Below, piece after piece: positions 1 to 8,363 of a stretch of 64,000 nt of DNA. The DNA lies in assembly GCF_014648855.1 (NCBI RefSeq), contig NZ_BMRX01000001.1, positions 558,001 through 622,000 on the forward strand, given 5' to 3'. This stretch comes from Streptomyces parvulus (lineage in GTDB: Bacteria; Actinomycetota; Actinomycetes; Streptomycetales; Streptomycetaceae). Every line of letters starts with the position of its first letter. Position 1 is the stretch's first letter. The notes under the pieces were generated by a model. That model was not told the DNA's origin and searched no databases. It saw nothing but the letters and a program-made list of their open reading frames with translations. A program made the translations under genes and the position numbers.

Positions 1-281
1 TAGGCGTGCCGGTTGGGGTTCCCCCCGGCGGAGGCTGTGGGCGGGGGAGCGGTGCTCCGAGCCCACCCACTCGGAATCGTGGCAGAAACAAGGCGCTCGG
101 GGGACGTCTTCGGAGCCCTGTGTCCGGCAGTTTCGGCCCAAGTCACGCGAAGTACGTTCCCGCAGGGCCACCCGGCGGCCGCCACGTGCGGATCGTACGC
201 GGATTCCGTCGGGTCCCCGCGTACGTCCGTACCGACCAACGTCGGCGCGGCGCGCGATCTTCCCCCGCCGGGGCGGGGACG
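1..281. other. window edge, no gene seen
   Basis: Open frames run through this stretch but have no ribosome binding site or codon bias of their own. They appear only because stops are rare at this GC content. No RNA gene or clear terminator is visible. It holds the 3' flank of the small minus-strand gene that follows. Confidence 0.5.
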
Positions 282-518
282 TCACCAGCGGAAGGTGCGC
301 ATCCGCATGGCGTGCCGCAGCCGGGCGACCTTGACGCGGCGCGGCTGGACGCGGTCCCTCAGCTCGCGGGCCTCCGCGAGGTCCCGCAGGAACTGGGCCC
401 GGCGGCGCCGCCGTTCGGCTCCCCGGTCCCGTTCCGCACCGCCCTCGGGCTCGGTGCCGCGTCGGGTCCCCGGCTCCTCGCCCCGGGACGGCATGTCGTG
501 GAAGTTCCGGTCAGGCAC
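282..518 (-). CDS. small basic conserved protein
   Basis: This encodes 78 residues from GTG at 518. The protein is Arg-rich and hydrophilic, has no signal peptide or membrane segment, and ends in the motif MRMRTFRW. I recall short proteins with this ending in many Streptomyces, but no function is known to me. A longer reading frame continues upstream into the upp coding region; I reject it because the GTG at 518 follows a purine-rich stretch (gggtggtgaga). The gene is divergent from upp, and the roughly 140-bp gap must hold both promoters. An internal ATG at 494 is an alternative start. Confidence 0.55.
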   Translation of the reverse strand: MPDRNFHDMPSRGEEPGTRRGTEPEGGAERDRGAERRRRRAQFLRDLAEARELRDRVQPRRVKVARLRHAMRMRTFRW

Positions 519-657
519 AGTCTCACCACCCAGTCTCCGTCCCTCCCGCCTTCCCCCGCCCGGGCGGTTTGACTCCGGCGAACGAGTGGAGCGGTGGTCC
601 GGCGCCTTGTCCGGCGCGGGGACGACGGCCCCGTGGGGCCCGGTTACTGTGGGGGAC

Positions 658-1293
658 ATGCGTCTCCACGTCGTCGACCACCCCCTGGTCGCCCACAAGC
701 TCACCACGCTGCGCGACCAGCGCACCGACTCCGCGACCTTCCGCCGTCTCGCCGACGAGCTGGTCACCCTGCTCGCCTACGAGGCCACGCGCGACGTGCG
801 CACCGAGCAGGTCGACATCCGCACGCCGGTCTGCCCGACCACCGGCGTCAAGCTCTCGCACCCGCGCCCGCTGGTGGTGCCGATCCTGAGGGCCGGTCTC
901 GGCATGCTCGACGGCATGGTCCGGCTGCTGCCCACCGCCGAGGTGGGCTTCCTCGGCATGGTGCGCAACGAGGAGACGCTCCAGGCCTCCACCTACGCCA
1001 CGCGCATGCCGGACGACCTGTCCGGCCGCCAGGTCTACGTCCTGGACCCGATGCTGGCCACCGGCGGCACGCTGGTCGCCGCCATCCAGGAGCTGATCAA
1101 GCGCGGCGCCGACGACGTGACGGCCGTGGTGCTGCTCGCCGCCCCCGAGGGCGTCGAGGTCATGGAGCGCGAGCTGGCCGGCACCCCGGTGACGGTGGTG
1201 ACGGCCTCGGTCGACGAGCGGCTGAACGAGCAGGGCTACATCGTGCCGGGCCTCGGCGACGCGGGCGACCGCATGTACGGGGCGGCCGAGTAG
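658..1293 (+). CDS. upp: uracil phosphoribosyltransferase
   Basis: Upp converts uracil and PRPP to UMP and pyrophosphate in the cytoplasm, the key step of pyrimidine salvage. The 211 residues match the family length. The PRPP-binding loop reads [11 protein letters not shown] near residues 122-132, and the C-terminal uracil-binding segment reads [16 protein letters not shown] at 658 is chosen because it starts the conserved [10 protein letters not shown] motif and follows GTGGGGGAC. A far longer in-frame extension upstream has no similarity or coding bias. The gene ends 16 bp before the convergent LytR-C-type gene, with a short GCTGCT/AGCAGC inverted repeat between them. Confidence 0.97.
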   Translation: MRLHVVDHPLVAHKLTTLRDQRTDSATFRRLADELVTLLAYEATRDVRTEQVDIRTPVCPTTGVKLSHPRPLVVPILRAGLGMLDGMVRLLPTAEVGFLGMVRNEETLQASTYATRMPDDLSGRQVYVLDPMLATGGTLVAAIQELIKRGADDVTAVVLLAAPEGVEVMERELAGTPVTVVTASVDERLNEQGYIVPGLGDAGDRMYGAAE

Positions 1294-1309
1294 CACCCCC
1301 CGGGGCTGC

Positions 1310-1948
1310 TCAGCAGCTCTTCTTCTCCGCGACGGGCGTCGGCTGCGGCGCGCTCAGCCGGGTCAGCGCCGCGTCGGCGTCCGCCGGCTTCGCCAGGCCC
1401 TTGAAGGCGTCGCCGATGATCAGGTCGACCTCGGCGCCCTTGCGGGCCGCGTCGACGCGCTGCTCGGCGCCGCCCAGCTGGGTGCCGAGCACGGTGAGCG
1501 AACCCTTCTGGGAGCCGGCCGGGCCGAGCAGGAGCCCCGTGCCGGCGACCTTCTTGTCGTACTCCTTGGGCGCGTTGCTCACCTCGCCGACGCGGAAGCC
1601 GCGCTTCTTCAGCTCGTCGGCGGTCTTCTGCGCGAGGCCGCCGCGGGTGGTCGCGTTGAGCACGTTGACGGTGACCTGACCGGGCTTCGGCGGCTTCACC
1701 GCGGCCGGCGCGGCGCTCGCCTTCGGAGACGGGGCACAGCCCGCGGCACCGGCCGCCGAGGCCTTGTCGCCGCCGGTGAAGACGTCCACGAGCTGGAGCG
1801 TGCCCCAGCCGAGCACGCCGAGGACGGTGACGCCGGCGACGCCGAGGAACGCGAGCCTGCCGCGTCGCCGGGCCGGGCGCATCCGGGGGTACTTGTCCCC
1901 CGTGATCTTGTACTGGCCACCCATGCCGGGAGGAGTCAGCATGCTCAT
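1310..1948 (-). CDS. membrane-anchored LytR C-terminal domain protein
   Basis: The 212 residues comprise a cytoplasmic N-terminus (about 1-35, Arg-rich near the membrane), one transmembrane helix (about 36-57), an Ala/Pro linker and a LytR_C-type extracellular domain (about 85-185) containing VTVNVLNATTRGGLAQKTADELKKRGF. That domain also occurs at the C-terminus of LytR-CpsA-Psr cell-wall ligases. The catalytic LCP domain is absent here, so this is probably a stand-alone accessory or sensing module. The start at 1948 (MSMLTPPGMGG) is chosen by conservation; no good Shine-Dalgarno precedes it. A second ATG lies at 1942. Confidence 0.8.
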   Translation of the reverse strand: MSMLTPPGMGGQYKITGDKYPRMRPARRRGRLAFLGVAGVTVLGVLGWGTLQLVDVFTGGDKASAAGAAGCAPSPKASAAPAAVKPPKPGQVTVNVLNATTRGGLAQKTADELKKRGFRVGEVSNAPKEYDKKVAGTGLLLGPAGSQKGSLTVLGTQLGGAEQRVDAARKGAEVDLIIGDAFKGLAKPADADAALTRLSAPQPTPVAEKKSC

Positions 1949-2034
1949 GGGCGCAGCGTAATGCGCCGGGGCGGCGATGCCTATTAGATGATCAGTCGAC
2001 GTTCCGAGGTGGGCCGCAAGGCAACCCGAAAGGG

Positions 2035-2331
2035 TCAGTCGAGTTCGAGGACGCGCGCGTGCAGCACCTGCCGCTGCTGGAGCGCGGCGCGCACCGCGCG
2101 GTGCAGACCGTCCTCCAGATACAGGTCGCCCTGCCACTTCACGACGTGCGCGAAGAGGTCGCCGTAGAAGGTGGAGTCCTCGGCGAGGAGGGTCTCCAGA
2201 TCGAGCTGGCCCTTGGTCGTCACGAGCTGATCGAGGCGGACCGGACGCGGAGCGACGTCCGCCCACTGCCGGGTGCTTTCCCGGCCGTGGTCGGGGTACG
2301 GCCGGCCGTTTCCGATGCGCTTGAAGATCAC
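2035..2331 (-). CDS. VapB-like antitoxin family protein, apparently orphan
   Basis: The protein has 98 residues (MIFKRIGNGRPYPDHGRES...). It is strongly conserved in Streptomyces and, as I recall, is usually annotated as a VapB-family antitoxin. I see no ribbon-helix-helix or AbrB fold with confidence. The second half (LDLETLLAEDSTFYGDLFAHVVKWQGDLYLEDGLHRAVRAALQQRQ) reads like a compact helical domain. No PIN-domain toxin or other small partner lies next to it, so a toxin-antitoxin role is unsupported here. It stands alone between two minus-strand genes. Confidence 0.8.
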   Translation of the reverse strand: MIFKRIGNGRPYPDHGRESTRQWADVAPRPVRLDQLVTTKGQLDLETLLAEDSTFYGDLFAHVVKWQGDLYLEDGLHRAVRAALQQRQVLHARVLELD

Positions 2332-2473
2332 ACGGAAAGCCTACCGGCCCGGACGTTGCGGGCGCAGCCATGGCGCCCGAGTGCGGTGCTGGAAATGACG
2401 CCGTAAAGGGGATCATTCGGGAACCCGGCGGCGGGGGCGGTCCCGAACCGCCCCCGCCGCCCGCTCCGTTGCC

Positions 2474-2608
2474 TCAGCCGCGTCCCCCTTCCCGCGTGGT
2501 GAGCGGCCGTTCGACGGGGGCCTGCGGGGCGTTGCCGGGCTTCGGGGTGCTGCGGGCGGCCTCGGCCCGCAGGAGGGCGCGCAGGACGGCGTAGGGGTCG
2601 TTGGGCAT
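2474..2608 (-). CDS. 44-residue conserved small protein
   Basis: The gene starts with ATG at 2608 after a good ribosome binding site (AGGAG, seven bases upstream) and encodes MPNDPYAVLRALLRAEAARS followed by a Pro/Thr/Arg tail. The N-terminal half predicts an amphipathic helix. No signal peptide or known domain is seen. It lies 54 bp downstream of the secreted-protein gene in the same direction, so the two may be co-transcribed. Third-position GC is high, as in real genes around it. The function is unknown. Confidence 0.55.
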   Translation of the reverse strand: MPNDPYAVLRALLRAEAARSTPKPGNAPQAPVERPLTTREGGRG

Positions 2609-2662
2609 GACTGCTCCTGTTCTCCGTGCTGTGGGTTCCGGTGCTGCTGGAGCCGGGACCTC

Positions 2663-2968
2663 TCAGCAGCGCAGGACCACGGAGCGCCGGCCGCGCGCGC
2701 GGGAGCGCGGGACGGCTGGAGCGGAGGGCGCGGAGCGGATACGGCGGACCGCCCGCCGGATGACGGGCGCGGCCCGCCGGGCGCCGCGCACGGGTGTGCG
2801 CAGGGCGCTGTCGACCTGGTCGTACTCCCCCACCGCACCGGCGGACACCGTCGTGACCGGCACCGCCTCGGCCGCGGCGTGCGCGCAGGGCACGACCAGC
2901 GCGAGCAGCAGCACGAGCACCCGCAGCCAGGCGGCGCGTGCGGTGGCGGCGTGCGGTGCGGGGCTCAC
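2663..2968 (-). CDS. small secreted basic protein
   Basis: The 101 residues begin with a clear signal peptide: a short positive N-terminus, hydrophobic core LRVLVLLLALVVPC and a likely cleavage after AHAAAEA. The mature part of about 70 residues is rich in Arg and Ala and ends in Cys. The start is GTG at 2968, with GAGTGAG just before it. It lies downstream of the HdeD-like membrane protein and upstream of the 44-residue ORF on the same strand. I recognise no domain. An exported cationic peptide, or a protein bound to acidic wall polymers, are possible roles. Confidence 0.6.
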   Translation of the reverse strand: MSPAPHAATARAAWLRVLVLLLALVVPCAHAAAEAVPVTTVSAGAVGEYDQVDSALRTPVRGARRAAPVIRRAVRRIRSAPSAPAVPRSRARGRRSVVLRC

Positions 2969-3050
2969 CTCACTCGTGTCCCCGCCGGGCCCGCGCCGGG
3001 CATCGCGCCGGGTATGAGAACCGCTCGCTCGGCGTAGGCGCGGGCGGCGT

Positions 3051-3713
3051 TCACAGCTCGTGCGGGACCTGACGCGCGCGCCCGCGCAGCCGCAGGGACG
3101 TGACGATCTCGACGACGCCGACGACGACCAGCCACACGCCGCCGACCAGCATGAGGACGGAGGCCGACTCGACCGGCGAGTCGATCAGGACGATGCCGGC
3201 CACCACGGTCACGACGCCGAGGAAGACGTGCCAGCCGCGCGCCGGCATCTGCGGGTCGTGCACGGCGGCCACGATCTGGGTGACGCCGCGGAACAGCCAC
3301 CCGATGCCGATCCACAGGGCGAGCAGCAGCACGGACTGCAAGGGCCCGCGGAAGCAGAAGAGCCCCAGCAGGATCGACACCGCGCCGCTGACGAAGGCCA
3401 GCACCCGCAGCGAGGTCGTCCGGTGCGTGCCGAAGGCGGCGGCCAGTTGCAGGACGCCGCTGACGACGAGGTAGAGCCCGAACAGCACCCCGGCCGCCAC
3501 CAGCGAGGCGCCGGGCCACACCAGCACGAGCACACCGAGGACCAGCGAGGCGATCCCGGTGAACAGCACGGTCCGCCACGCGGTGCGGGACAGCAGGTGC
3601 AGGGGCCCCTCGAAAACGGGCTCGGACCGCCCCCCGTCGGCACCGCGCCGCGCGTGAACCCCGCGATCGTCGTACGGCGTCCCTCCGGGAGGCCCGCCAG
3701 GTGGCTCAGTCAT
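3051..3713 (-). CDS. HdeD family (DUF308) integral membrane protein
   Basis: The 220-residue protein has a Pro/Gly-rich cytoplasmic N-terminus (about 45 residues) followed by six hydrophobic helices arranged as two DUF308-type three-helix repeats, for example VLFTGIASLVLGVLVLVWPGAS and LFGLYLVVSGVLQLAAAFG. HdeD was named from acid resistance in E. coli; most actinobacterial members are uncharacterised. ATG at 3713 (MTEPPGG) is preferred. A GTG at 3749 would add 12 residues. Two small genes follow on the same strand. Confidence 0.8.
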   Translation of the reverse strand: MTEPPGGPPGGTPYDDRGVHARRGADGGRSEPVFEGPLHLLSRTAWRTVLFTGIASLVLGVLVLVWPGASLVAAGVLFGLYLVVSGVLQLAAAFGTHRTTSLRVLAFVSGAVSILLGLFCFRGPLQSVLLLALWIGIGWLFRGVTQIVAAVHDPQMPARGWHVFLGVVTVVAGIVLIDSPVESASVLMLVGGVWLVVVGVVEIVTSLRLRGRARQVPHEL

Positions 3714-4129
3714 GCTCCATGCTGAAAACGCGCCCGGCACTCCCGCCACCCGGGACGGTCCAGCCGACTGACGCGGCCCGCCGAGCGCGAGACGGCTCGG
3801 CGTTCACGTGTCACCCGGGGTGGGTGCGGGCGCCGGGGGTGGGAGACGCGGCCCGGCGTAGCTGGGTGCCGCTGCGCCCACCCGTGCCGCCCCAGCGGCA
3901 CGACTGCCCGCAGCTGGGTCGGAGAGCCGCGGACGGCGAGAAGGGGGTGTGCCGGGGGGTGTCCGCCCGCAGCGGTTGGCGCGTCAACGCCCTTGGGATC
4001 TTGAGCCACCGATTCCGCGCCGTTCCGAGGACGGACACCCCCCGGCGCACCCCCGACCCACCCCCGAACCGAAGGCGCTACGCGCACCCCCACCCAACCC
4101 GCCACAGGCCGCCGCAGGCACCCGACGGC
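3714..4129. repeat. intergenic region with a long inverted repeat
   Basis: These 416 bp contain no convincing gene. Two 23-base arms, 3943-3965 and 4032-4054, are reverse complements of each other with one mismatch and are separated by 66 bases. The spacer holds an imperfect small palindrome around GTTGGCGCGTCAAC. The region must also carry the promoter of the HdeD-like gene. The arms could form a large stem in RNA, act as a terminator for the glycosylase gene, or be a degenerate non-autonomous repeat. Confidence 0.6.
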
Positions 4130-4720
4130 CTACTGGCCGGAGGCCTTCGCCTTGGCCGCAGCCTTCATCTCCTGCTTGTGCGCCCGCACCTTCGTCAACG
4201 ACTCCGGCCCCGTGATGTCCGCGACGGACCGGAACGCGTCCGCCTCCCCGTACGCCCCCGCGGCCTCCCGCCACCCCTCGGGCCGCACCCCGAGCTGCTT
4301 CCCCAGCAGCGCCAGGAAGATCTGCGCCTTCTGCTTCCCGAACCCCGGCAGCCCCTCCAGCCGCTTCAACAGCTCCACCCCCGACTCGACCCCCCGCCAC
4401 ACCCCCTCGGCATCACCGTCGTACGTCTCGACGAGATACCGGCACAGCTGCTGGATCCGCCCCGCCATCGACCCGGGGTACCGGTGCACGGCCGGCTTCT
4501 CGGAGAGCAGCGCCGCGAAGCCCTCGGGGTCGTACGCCGCGATGTCGTGCGCGTCCAGATCCTCCGCCCCCATGCGCCGCGCGATGGTCGACGGCCCCTT
4601 GAACGCCCACTCCATCGGCACTTGCTGGTCGAGCAGCATGCCGACCAGCGCGGCGAGCGGGCTGCGGCCGAGGAGTTCGTCGGCCTCGGGGTCCTGGGCG
4701 AGGTGCAGTGTGACGTCCAT
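4130..4720 (-). CDS. HhH-GPD type base-excision DNA repair protein
   Basis: The 196-residue protein carries a helix-hairpin-helix motif near residues 118-140 (LKRLEGLPGFGKQKAQIFLALLG) and the N-terminal segment LLDQQVPMEWAFKGPSTIARRMG typical of the small actinobacterial HhH-GPD group. Members of the superfamily cut the glycosidic bond of damaged bases. The catalytic Lys or Asp is not obvious in this subgroup, so the substrate is unknown. No Fe-S cluster cysteines are present. It lies 24 bp downstream of the siderophore-interacting-protein gene on the same strand, so it could be read through from the iron-regulated promoter. Confidence 0.8.
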   Translation of the reverse strand: MDVTLHLAQDPEADELLGRSPLAALVGMLLDQQVPMEWAFKGPSTIARRMGAEDLDAHDIAAYDPEGFAALLSEKPAVHRYPGSMAGRIQQLCRYLVETYDGDAEGVWRGVESGVELLKRLEGLPGFGKQKAQIFLALLGKQLGVRPEGWREAAGAYGEADAFRSVADITGPESLTKVRAHKQEMKAAAKAKASGQ

Positions 4721-4744
4721 GCCCCGATGATCGCGCGTACCGGC

Positions 4745-5473
4745 TCAGGTCGCGCGCCAGTACCCCAGCGCGTTCACCCGCTGCTTGGGAACGCCCAGCT
4801 CCTTGCGCGCGTACGAGGCCAGCGCCCGCGTGGTCACCGTGTCGCACGCGATCCAGACGTACGGCTCCCCCCCGGCCTCGCGCACCAGCTCCGGCAGCTC
4901 CTCCTTCACCCGGGCCACCAGATGCGCCCCCGCGTCCCGGCGCGGCACCGCACGCACCTCGTGCCGCCCAGGATCCGTGCGGAAGGGCAGCCCCTCGTCC
5001 GCGCCCCCCTCGAACCAGATCGTCGCGGGCACCGGCCCCAGCGCGTCGAGCAGGGAGTTCAGCGCGGGCAGCGACGCCGGGTCGGCGACCGCGAACACGC
5101 GCGACGGAGCGGGCTCCGGGAAGTCGAACCCCGTGCCCTGGACGGTCGCCTCGATCGTGTCCCCCGGCTTCGCCGCCCGCGCCCAGTCGCTCGCGCACCC
5201 CTCGTGCAGGGCGAACTCGATGCCGAAGGTGCCGGCCTCGGCGTCCGGGTCGACGAGCGTGTACCCCCGCTGGTGCGGCTTGCCCGCGTTGTCGAACCAC
5301 AGCCGCACCCACATCGTCGGGTGCACCCCGGTCGCCGCCAGCATGCCGCCGTCGGTCAGCCGCAGCCGCCGGAACTCCGGGGTCACGTCCTCCGCGTCCG
5401 TGACCGTGAACTCGAAGTCCTTCGCGCGCATCAGCTTGAGGACCGCGCCCTCCCAACCCCGCCCCTGCCCCAT
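4745..5473 (-). CDS. siderophore-interacting protein (flavin ferric-siderophore reductase)
   Basis: SIP-family enzymes use FAD and NAD(P)H to reduce imported ferric siderophores and release iron in the cytoplasm. The protein has 242 residues from ATG at 5473. The FAD-binding part is about 20-120, with the RGYTLVDPD motif typical of the family. The SIP C-terminal NAD(P)H-binding part is about 125-240 and includes YVWIACDTVTTRALASYARKELG. ATG 5473 is chosen because GAAGGGTGAAG lies upstream; a GTG at 5491 has no ribosome binding site. The start is 45 bp from a perfect iron box shared with the divergent operon, so repression by a DmdR1/IdeR-type regulator when iron is plentiful is expected. Confidence 0.9.
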   Translation of the reverse strand: MGQGRGWEGAVLKLMRAKDFEFTVTDAEDVTPEFRRLRLTDGGMLAATGVHPTMWVRLWFDNAGKPHQRGYTLVDPDAEAGTFGIEFALHEGCASDWARAAKPGDTIEATVQGTGFDFPEPAPSRVFAVADPASLPALNSLLDALGPVPATIWFEGGADEGLPFRTDPGRHEVRAVPRRDAGAHLVARVKEELPELVREAGGEPYVWIACDTVTTRALASYARKELGVPKQRVNALGYWRAT

Positions 5474-5518
5474 CGTTTCTTCACCCTTCACGTACTATTC
5501 GGCCACCACCGCAATAAC

Positions 5519-5537
5519 TTAGGTGAGCCTAACCTAA
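5519..5537. promoter_or_regulatory. iron box (DmdR1/IdeR operator)
   Basis: The 19-bp sequence TTAGGTGAGCCTAACCTAA is the reverse complement of the actinobacterial iron-box consensus, base for base. It lies between two divergent genes: 45 bp from the SIP start and 20 bp before the GTG of the acylase gene. It would cover the core promoter of the acylase operon. Iron-loaded DmdR/IdeR repressors bind such boxes. Confidence 0.93.
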
Positions 5538-5557
5538 AGGAAAGTAGAGGCACAGGG

Positions 5558-7750
5558 GTGAGCGCCGAGACGTACCGCGACGCCTGGGGGATCCCGCACC
5601 TGCGTGCGGACAGCGTGCAGGAACTGGCCCGCGCCCAGGGCCGGGTGACCGCCCGCGACCGGGCCTGGCAACTGGAGGTCGAGCGCCACCGGGCCGTGGG
5701 CACCTCCGCGTCCTTCCTGGGCCCCGGGGCCCTCTCCTGGGACCGCCTCGCCCGGCGCGCCCGCCTCGCCGACACGGCCCGCCGCTGCCAGGCGGCCCTG
5801 GAGGAGAAGGACCCGGAGACGGCCGCGTGGATACGGGCGTACGTGGACGGCGTGAACGAGGGCCTGTCCACCACCCTCACCACCCCGACAACCACCACCC
5901 CCACAACCACCACCCCCACAACCACCACCCCCACCCCCGCCACCCCCGAAGCCCCGGCCCCCGAATTCACCCGCACCGGCCTCACCCCCGGCCGCTGGGA
6001 ACCCTGGACCCCGCTCGCGGTCTGGCTCGCCACGCACATCCTCTTCGCCGGCTTCCCCGCCAAGCTCTGGCGCGAGCACATCACCACCCACCTCGGCCCG
6101 GAGGCCGTCGCCCTCTTCGCCACCGACGGCCCCGGCACCGCCGGCAGCAACGGCTGGCTGGTGAGCGGCGACCGGACCACGACGGGCCACGCGCTCATCG
6201 CGGGCGACCCGCACCGCTGGATCGAGGACCCCGGGGTCTACCAGCAGATCCACCTGTCCTGCCCGGAGTTCGACGTCGTCGGCCTCGCCGTCCCCGGCAT
6301 CCCCGGCATCGCCCACTTCGGCCACACCGGCACGGTCGCCTGGGCCATCACCAACGCGATGTCCGACTACCAGGACCTCTACCACGAGCGGCTGCGCCGC
6401 ACCGGCGCCGGCGTCGAGGCGCTGGGCCCCGACGGCGTCTGGCACCGCGCCGCCCGGCACACCGAACTCATCAGAGTCGCGGGGGAGAAGGGGACGGAGG
6501 GGGAGACCGTGGAGGTCGAGGTCATCGAGACGGACCGGGGCCCGGTGATCGCCGGCGGCCCCGAGGGCCTCGACGACGGCACCCCGGCCGCCCTCAGCCT
6601 CCGCTACCCGCCCCGCGTCACCGCCGACCTGGGCTTCGGCGCCCTGCTGCCCCTGCTCCGGGCCCGCCGGGTCGCCGACGTGGACCGCGCCCTGGACGCG
6701 TGGGCCGAACCGGTCAACGTGGTGCAGGCCGCCGACACCGAGGGCGGCCTGCTGCACCGCGTCGCGGGGCGCGTGCCGATACGGCCGGACGCCAACCGCC
6801 TGCGCCCGGTGCCCGCCTGGGAGCCCGGCCACGCCTGGGACGGCTGGCACACCCCGCCCCGGGCCGGCCTCACCGACGGCGTCGCCGTGATGGCCAACCA
6901 GCGCGGCCCCGCCACCCCGCTCGGCATCGAGTTCGCCCCGCCGCACCGCGCCGACCGCATCACCGAGCTGCTCGCCGGCCGGGAGCGCTGGTCGGCCGCG
7001 GACATGCCGGCCATCCACACGGACACCCGGCTCGGCTCGGCGGCCGCCCTCCTCGACCGCCTCACCACCCTGGACGGCCTGACCCCCGAGGCCGCCGCCC
7101 TCCGCGACCGCCTCCTGGCCTGGGACCGGCACATGGACGCCGACAGCACCGACGCGGCCCACTACGCCGCCCTGCGCACCGCGGTCGTACGGCGGCTGGC
7201 GGCGCACCCCGTCCTCGCGCCCGCGTCCGTGCCGCCCGCGTACCCCGAGGTGCTCCAGCCGTGGCTCGCGCTCGTGCCCCGCGTCGGCCACGCCCTCGAA
7301 CACCTGCTGCGCGCCGAGGACCTGTACGGCATCGACCGCGCCGCCGCCGTCCGGGCCGCGCTGGAGGAGGTGGCTGCCCGGCCGCCGGCCGGCACCTGGG
7401 GCGACACCCACCGCCTCACCGCCTGGCGCGCACTGCCGGACCCCACCCCCACCCCCACCGACGGCTCCGCGCCCGCCCCCGCCCCCGGCCCGCGGCTCTC
7501 CGGCGACCACGACTGCGTCCTGTGCACGTCCCCCGTGCCGGGCGTCACCGACCTGGCCGCCCGAGGCCCGGCCGCCCGCTACGTCTGGGACCTCGCCGAC
7601 CGGAGCGGCAGCCGCTGGGCGGTGCCGCACGGTGCCTCCGGCGTCCCCGGCTCACCGCACCACCAGGACCAGCAGCCCCTGTGGCTCGCCGGGGAACTCG
7701 CCCCCGTGGTCACGGACTTCGACCAGCTCACGAAGGAATCCGATGTCTGA
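5558..7750 (+). CDS. penicillin acylase-like Ntn hydrolase, iron-regulated
   Basis: The 730-residue protein belongs to the penicillin/acyl-homoserine-lactone acylase (peptidase S45) family, whose members hydrolyse amide bonds after self-cleavage. The A-chain motif DAWGIPHLRADS is at the N-terminus. The B-chain start is GSNGWLVSG, with Ser197 as predicted nucleophile and new N-terminus, followed by the HALIAGDPH segment. A Thr/Pro linker at about residues 105-135 sits in the A-chain/spacer region and is encoded by imperfect 15-bp repeats. No signal peptide is seen, unlike most secreted relatives. GTG 5558 is the only good start, with AGGAAAG upstream, 20 bp after the iron box. Its stop overlaps the next gene by 8 bp. 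By analogy with PvdQ in pyoverdine assembly, an acyl-siderophore substrate is an inference. Confidence 0.87.
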   Translation: MSAETYRDAWGIPHLRADSVQELARAQGRVTARDRAWQLEVERHRAVGTSASFLGPGALSWDRLARRARLADTARRCQAALEEKDPETAAWIRAYVDGVNEGLSTTLTTPTTTTPTTTTPTTTTPTPATPEAPAPEFTRTGLTPGRWEPWTPLAVWLATHILFAGFPAKLWREHITTHLGPEAVALFATDGPGTAGSNGWLVSGDRTTTGHALIAGDPHRWIEDPGVYQQIHLSCPEFDVVGLAVPGIPGIAHFGHTGTVAWAITNAMSDYQDLYHERLRRTGAGVEALGPDGVWHRAARHTELIRVAGEKGTEGETVEVEVIETDRGPVIAGGPEGLDDGTPAALSLRYPPRVTADLGFGALLPLLRARRVADVDRALDAWAEPVNVVQAADTEGGLLHRVAGRVPIRPDANRLRPVPAWEPGHAWDGWHTPPRAGLTDGVAVMANQRGPATPLGIEFAPPHRADRITELLAGRERWSAADMPAIHTDTRLGSAAALLDRLTTLDGLTPEAAALRDRLLAWDRHMDADSTDAAHYAALRTAVVRRLAAHPVLAPASVPPAYPEVLQPWLALVPRVGHALEHLLRAEDLYGIDRAAAVRAALEEVAARPPAGTWGDTHRLTAWRALPDPTPTPTDGSAPAPAPGPRLSGDHDCVLCTSPVPGVTDLAARGPAARYVWDLADRSGSRWAVPHGASGVPGSPHHQDQQPLWLAGELAPVVTDFDQLTKESDV

Positions 7751-8363
7751 TCCGCAGACCTCCGCGTACGCCACCCGCACCCCCGTGCACGAGCAGGACC
7801 TCGCGGGCTTCGGCACCGTCCGCGTCCTGCCCCTCGACCCCGCCGAGGACGCCGCGGTGATCCACCGCTGGGTGAGCGAGAGCCGCGCCGCGTTCTGGGG
7901 GATGACGGAACTGACCCGGGACCAGGTCGAGGACGTCTACGCGCACATGGACACCCTCGACACCCACCACGCCCACCTCGTGGTCAAGGACGGCGAACCG
8001 GTCGCCCTGCTCCAGACCTACGAGCCCGCGGGCGACCGGGTGGGCGAGTGCTACGACGTCGAGCCCGGCGACATCGGCGTCCACCTGCTGCTGGCCCCGC
8101 CCGGAACGGAGGGTGCCCGGCCCGGCTGGACGGCCGCGCTGGCGGCGGCGCTGCTGGGATACGTGCTGGTGGGCCTCGACCGCACCCGCATCGTCGTCGA
8201 CCCGGACATCGACAACGAGAAGGCCGTCGCCCGCTTCCTGCGGCAGGGCTTCACCGCCGGTCCCGCCGTCGTCCTGCCCGAGGTCGACCTGCCGGACGTG
8301 TACCTGCCGGAGAAGAAGGCACAACTGGCCTTCCTCCGCCGGGAGGTAGCGTTCCGGGGGTGA
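7743..8363 (+). CDS. IucB/RhbD-type GNAT acetyltransferase (siderophore family)
   Basis: The 206-residue protein resembles N-acyltransferases of hydroxamate siderophore pathways (Acetyltransf_8). Family-typical blocks are visible: RAAFWGMTELT, YEPAGDRVGECYDVEPGDIGVHLL, VVDPDIDNEKAVARFLRQGF and the C-terminal KKAQLAFLRREVAF. These enzymes transfer an acyl group from CoA to a hydroxylamine such as N-hydroxylysine or N-hydroxycadaverine. No hydroxylase or NIS synthetase is nearby, so it may modify a siderophore made elsewhere. The ATG lies inside the end of the acylase gene (ATGTCTGA overlap), which indicates translational coupling. Confidence 0.85.
   Translation: MSDPQTSAYATRTPVHEQDLAGFGTVRVLPLDPAEDAAVIHRWVSESRAAFWGMTELTRDQVEDVYAHMDTLDTHHAHLVVKDGEPVALLQTYEPAGDRVGECYDVEPGDIGVHLLLAPPGTEGARPGWTAALAAALLGYVLVGLDRTRIVVDPDIDNEKAVARFLRQGFTAGPAVVLPEVDLPDVYLPEKKAQLAFLRREVAFRG

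Noticed and set aside
3808..3818. Second parS-like sequence near GTTCACGTGTC
   Set aside because: Only the central CACGTG core matches; the flanks are not palindromic.
3701..5557. N-terminal extension of the acylase frame back to 3701
   Set aside because: It would cross the iron box and lie opposite two clear minus-strand genes. The conserved start is the GTG at 5558.
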